42,358 nt of DNA from JBMYXZ01 sp049608925 (lineage in GTDB: Bacteria > Pseudomonadota > Alphaproteobacteria > JAGOMX01): assembly GCA_049608925.1 (NCBI GenBank), contig JBMYXZ010000003.1, forward strand, positions 1 through 42,358, in the 5' to 3' direction. Both the position numbers and the translations under genes were made by a program. The notes below the pieces were generated by a model. That model did not search any database. It worked only from the letters and a program-made list of their open reading frames with translations, and had not been told where the DNA came from. Shown here piece by piece: positions 40,082 to 42,358 of the stretch. How positions within the stretch are numbered: position 1 is the stretch's first letter; each line of letters starts with the position of its first letter.

Positions 40082-42358
40082 TTAACCAGGATCATTGTTA
40101 TTTACGGTAACGCCAAGTTCGACTTGAACTATGGCTCCGTTATCTGCGCTGACATAAGTGTCGTATTCCCCCGGCGCGGCTCCATCGGGTAGTGGTGCAG
40201 CATTATTATCTAATACCCAATTTCCAGTATCCAGTGTGACCGTGTCTCCGTTATCACCATCAAGAATCAACGTATTATTTTCAGCCCCCATATTCATGAC
40301 ATCTGTTGCTGTAAGGTTCACTTGGTTAGCCAGCGCATTATCCATATCGATTTTCTCAACCCCTTGCACGTTTGCCAGGTTAATCAGACCGCTGCCGTCA
40401 ACATCCAACAAGTCAAAGTCCGCACCACCATCGATTAACGAGTCAAGGCTGTCATACTGGATGGTATCATCACCCGAACCACCAAAGATCTGGTCAACGC
40501 CGGCGCCACCGTCAATAAAGTCATCACCACCATTTCCATTGTCTGTGCCACCTGCATCTCCGTAAATGGTGTCGTTGCCTTCTCCGCCATAGATCGTGTC
40601 ATTACCACCCTGTCCATCATTTCTTATATCATCTCCAGCATCACCATATATGGTATCATTGCCCTCTCCGCCATAGATAGTGTCATCACCACCGTGACCA
40701 TCACTTCTAATATCATCTCCAGCATCACCATAAATAGTGTCACTGCCAGTTCCACCATGAATGGTATCATCACCACCAGTTGAATCGACTATATCATCTT
40801 TAGCATCACCATATATGGTATCCGAACCTGCATCTCCATGTAGGGTGTCATCACCACCCACACTGCTGTTACGCAAGTCACCCCCATAATCAGACCCAGA
40901 ACGTCCACCCGCATCACCCACGATCAAATCATCATCATCACCACCATAGATAATGTCGTCACCACCTATAGCATTACTCATATCCTTTCCGGCATCGCCA
41001 TATAGGGTATCGTCTCCATCACTACCATAGAGGATATCAGCACCCCCTGTTGCGCTATTTAAGTCACCGGAAAGGTCACCATAGATAGTATCGTCATGGT
41101 TTAATCCATCTATGTAATCATCACCTAAGCCACCTGTTTTGGTGTTTTTACCATTATTTCCATAATCAACATCCTTAACATCCATCTGGAAGACATCGGA
41201 TACAGTTGCGCCAGATGAATCTGTCGCCGTCACTTCAATGTTATAGACGCCGCTGTCATTGCTGTCTGGAGAGCCCGATATAACACCGGTATTGGCATCA
41301 ATACTTAACCAAGAAGGAAGCGATCCTCCACCTTGCAGTTGCGCACTGAACGTCAGGGTATCGCCAACATCAGCATCCGAGAAGTTTGAAGAAACGTCAT
41401 AACTGATGTCATCACTTTCCGTTCTAATAATATCAGCAATAGGCATGACAGTCGGTGCAGAATTTACACCATCCACTGTCACCTGGAATACATCTGAAAC
41501 GCTAGCGCCCGCTGCATCGGTCATAGTGACTTCGATATTATAGCTTCCAACATCGTTACCATCTGGTGTTCCAGATAATACGCCTGTACTTGCATCAATG
41601 CTTAACCATGCAGGAAGTGCTCCACCACCTTGCAGCTGAGCGGTATAGTTTCTAGTGTCACCAACATCTACGTCTGAAAAACTGCTGCTTACATCATAGT
41701 TAAGCGCAGTATTCTCATCAACCGATGTATCACTGATTGGTGTAACTGTAGGCGCGTCATTAGTATTGTTAACCGTAATCTCGAAAGCATCACTTACAGT
41801 GGCACCTGCTGAGTCAGTTGCAGTAACCTCAACATTAATACTTCCAACATCATCGTTCTCAGGAGTTCCAGACAATACACCTGTATTAGCGTCGATACTC
41901 AACCAAGCTGGAAGAGCGCCGCCACCTTGAAGTTGTGCGGTGTAAGTTAAAGTATCACCCACATCTGAATCATCGAAGTTACCACTGACGTCGTAATTTA
42001 AAAGACTATCTTCATTGACTGCAGTATCGCTAATCGGTGTAACTGTAGGCGCATCATTGGTATTGTTAACATCAATCTCAAACGTATCTGAGACAGTAGC
42101 ACCTGCAGCATCGGTTGCTGTGACTTCTACATTATATGTGCCGATATCTCCATTATCTGGAGTACCGGAAAGAACACCGGTGTTAGCATCGATGCTCAAC
42201 CATGAAGGTAATGCCCCTCCGCCCTGAAGCTGAGCACTAAATGTCATCGTGTCGCCAACATCAACATCATCAAAGTTGCCGCTGACGTCATAGTTCAATA
42301 GTGAATCTTCACTCACAGATGTATCACTGATTGGTGTTACCGTTGGTGCGTCGTTGGT
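40082..42358 (-). CDS. Cadherin-like and RTX-like repeat protein 3, N-terminus outside window
   Basis: The frame is open to the window edge; a GTG at 42316 is not a real start, because the repeat continues upstream of it. The visible part has four tandem 99-residue domains (NDAPTVTPISDT, DVGDTLTYTAQLQGGG, WLSIDANTGVLSGTP) of the He_PIG / dystroglycan-type cadherin-like class, then seven RTX-type units, then the 149-residue C-terminal module (GSWVLDNNAAP-like, ending VTVNNNDPG) shared with the two downstream paralogs. Such layout is common in large secreted adhesins. It is the first visible gene of the three-gene run. Confidence 0.88.
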   Translation of the reverse strand, partial: TNDAPTVTPISDTSVSEDSLLNYDVSGNFDDVDVGDTMTFSAQLQGGGALPSWLSIDANTGVLSGTPDNGDIGTYNVEVTATDAAGATVSDTFEIDVNNTNDAPTVTPISDTAVNEDSLLNYDVSGNFDDSDVGDTLTYTAQLQGGGALPAWLSIDANTGVLSGTPENDDVGSINVEVTATDSAGATVSDAFEITVNNTNDAPTVTPISDTSVDENTALNYDVSSSFSDVDVGDTRNYTAQLQGGGALPAWLSIDASTGVLSGTPDGNDVGSYNIEVTMTDAAGASVSDVFQVTVDGVNSAPTVMPIADIIRTESDDISYDVSSNFSDADVGDTLTFSAQLQGGGSLPSWLSIDANTGVISGSPDSNDSGVYNIEVTATDSSGATVSDVFQMDVKDVDYGNNGKNTKTGGLGDDYIDGLNHDDTIYGDLSGDLNSATGGADILYGSDGDDTLYGDAGKDMSNAIGGDDIIYGGDDDDLIVGDAGGRSGSDYGGDLRNSSVGGDDTLHGDAGSDTIYGDAKDDIVDSTGGDDTIHGGTGSDTIYGDAGDDIRSDGHGGDDTIYGGEGNDTIYGDAGDDIRNDGQGGNDTIYGGEGNDTIYGDAGGTDNGNGGDDFIDGGAGVDQIFGGSGDDTIQYDSLDSLIDGGADFDLLDVDGSGLINLANVQGVEKIDMDNALANQVNLTATDVMNMGAENNTLILDGDNGDTVTLDTGNWVLDNNAAPLPDGAAPGEYDTYVSADNGAIVQVELGVTVNNNDPG
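40532..41134 (-). repeat. Seven RTX-type units in protein 3, variable length
   Basis: Units of 29, 27, 36, 27, 28, 28 and 26 residues. They use the nonapeptide GG-x-G-x-D-T-I-Y and GDAG, with linkers such as DDIRSDGH and DDIRNDGQ. Length and sequence vary more than in the neighbouring arrays. The final 26-residue unit (ending GGTDNGN) has counterparts in both paralogs, so this junction to the C-terminal module is conserved. Confidence 0.88.
41167..42358 (-). repeat. Tandem 297-bp cadherin-like (He_PIG) repeats
   Basis: Four in-frame copies of a 99-residue unit, about 297 bp each, reaching the window edge. Conserved landmarks are NDAPTVTPISD, NYDVS, the acidic DVGDT, QLQGGGALP, WLSIDANTGVLSGTP, and VTATDAAGATVSD. 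The copy nearest the RTX units is the most diverged (GVNSAPTVMPIAD). The acidic pairs suggest calcium at the domain junctions, as in cadherin-type folds. Confidence 0.88.

Overview
The window looks like chromosome of an alphaproteobacterium of moderate GC content. The evidence is gene content and neighbourhood: an ELM1-family protein beside greA, the run hemW-rdgB-rph opposite grpE, ccmA-ccmB, a TlpA-like thioredoxin beside a tiny lipoprotein, a family-4 uracil-DNA glycosylase of the alphaproteobacterial type, and an Fe-S photolyase of the Agrobacterium PhrB type. Several neighbours usual in that class are missing (hrcA between rph and grpE; argH and lysA around the small lipoprotein), which hints at a lineage with some gene loss. 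I cannot name the genus.

Left part (1-16.7 kb): the tail of a Lys-rich protein, then pgi and mutL overlapping on the plus strand, a secreted unknown with a nuclease-like motif, and a DUF4143-type ATPase preceded by five 22-bp-phased repeats. Next comes a tight minus-strand run tlpA - unknown 646-aa protein - trxB - 3-hydroxyisobutyryl-CoA hydrolase, a small lipoprotein, a TetR regulator, ribokinase, and the minus-strand run ileS - cation efflux - ccmA - ccmB.

Middle (16.8-25.5 kb): greA and the ELM1-like protein, an orphan histidine kinase with an Rcp1-like response regulator, and a minus-strand operon SDR - Fe-S photolyase - secreted unknown. An accessory patch follows. It holds about 570 bp of repeats, read here as one TIR-bounded 350-bp element inserted into the palindrome of a related element with a 9-bp target duplication. 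It also holds an ABC-F gene remnant, an orphan ORF, a DUF5946 protein and an aminoglycoside-phosphotransferase-like kinase.

Right part (25.5-34.3 kb): tRNA-Lys, rfbA-rfbB, hemW-rdgB-rph, grpE, a secreted unknown, a 46-aa membrane peptide, and the overlapping run aroK - udg - methyltransferase-like lipoprotein.

Far right (34.3-42.36 kb): three consecutive minus-strand genes for large acidic RTX-like proteins. They share a C-terminal module of about 150 residues and arrays of a mainly 28-residue glycine/aspartate repeat (about 7, 24 and 14 units in transcription order). The first one transcribed also carries 99-residue cadherin-like repeats and runs off the window. With gaps of only 19-21 bp they look like one operon for type-I-secreted surface or matrix proteins; no secretion genes are visible here. 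This operon and the nested repeat elements are the most distinctive content.
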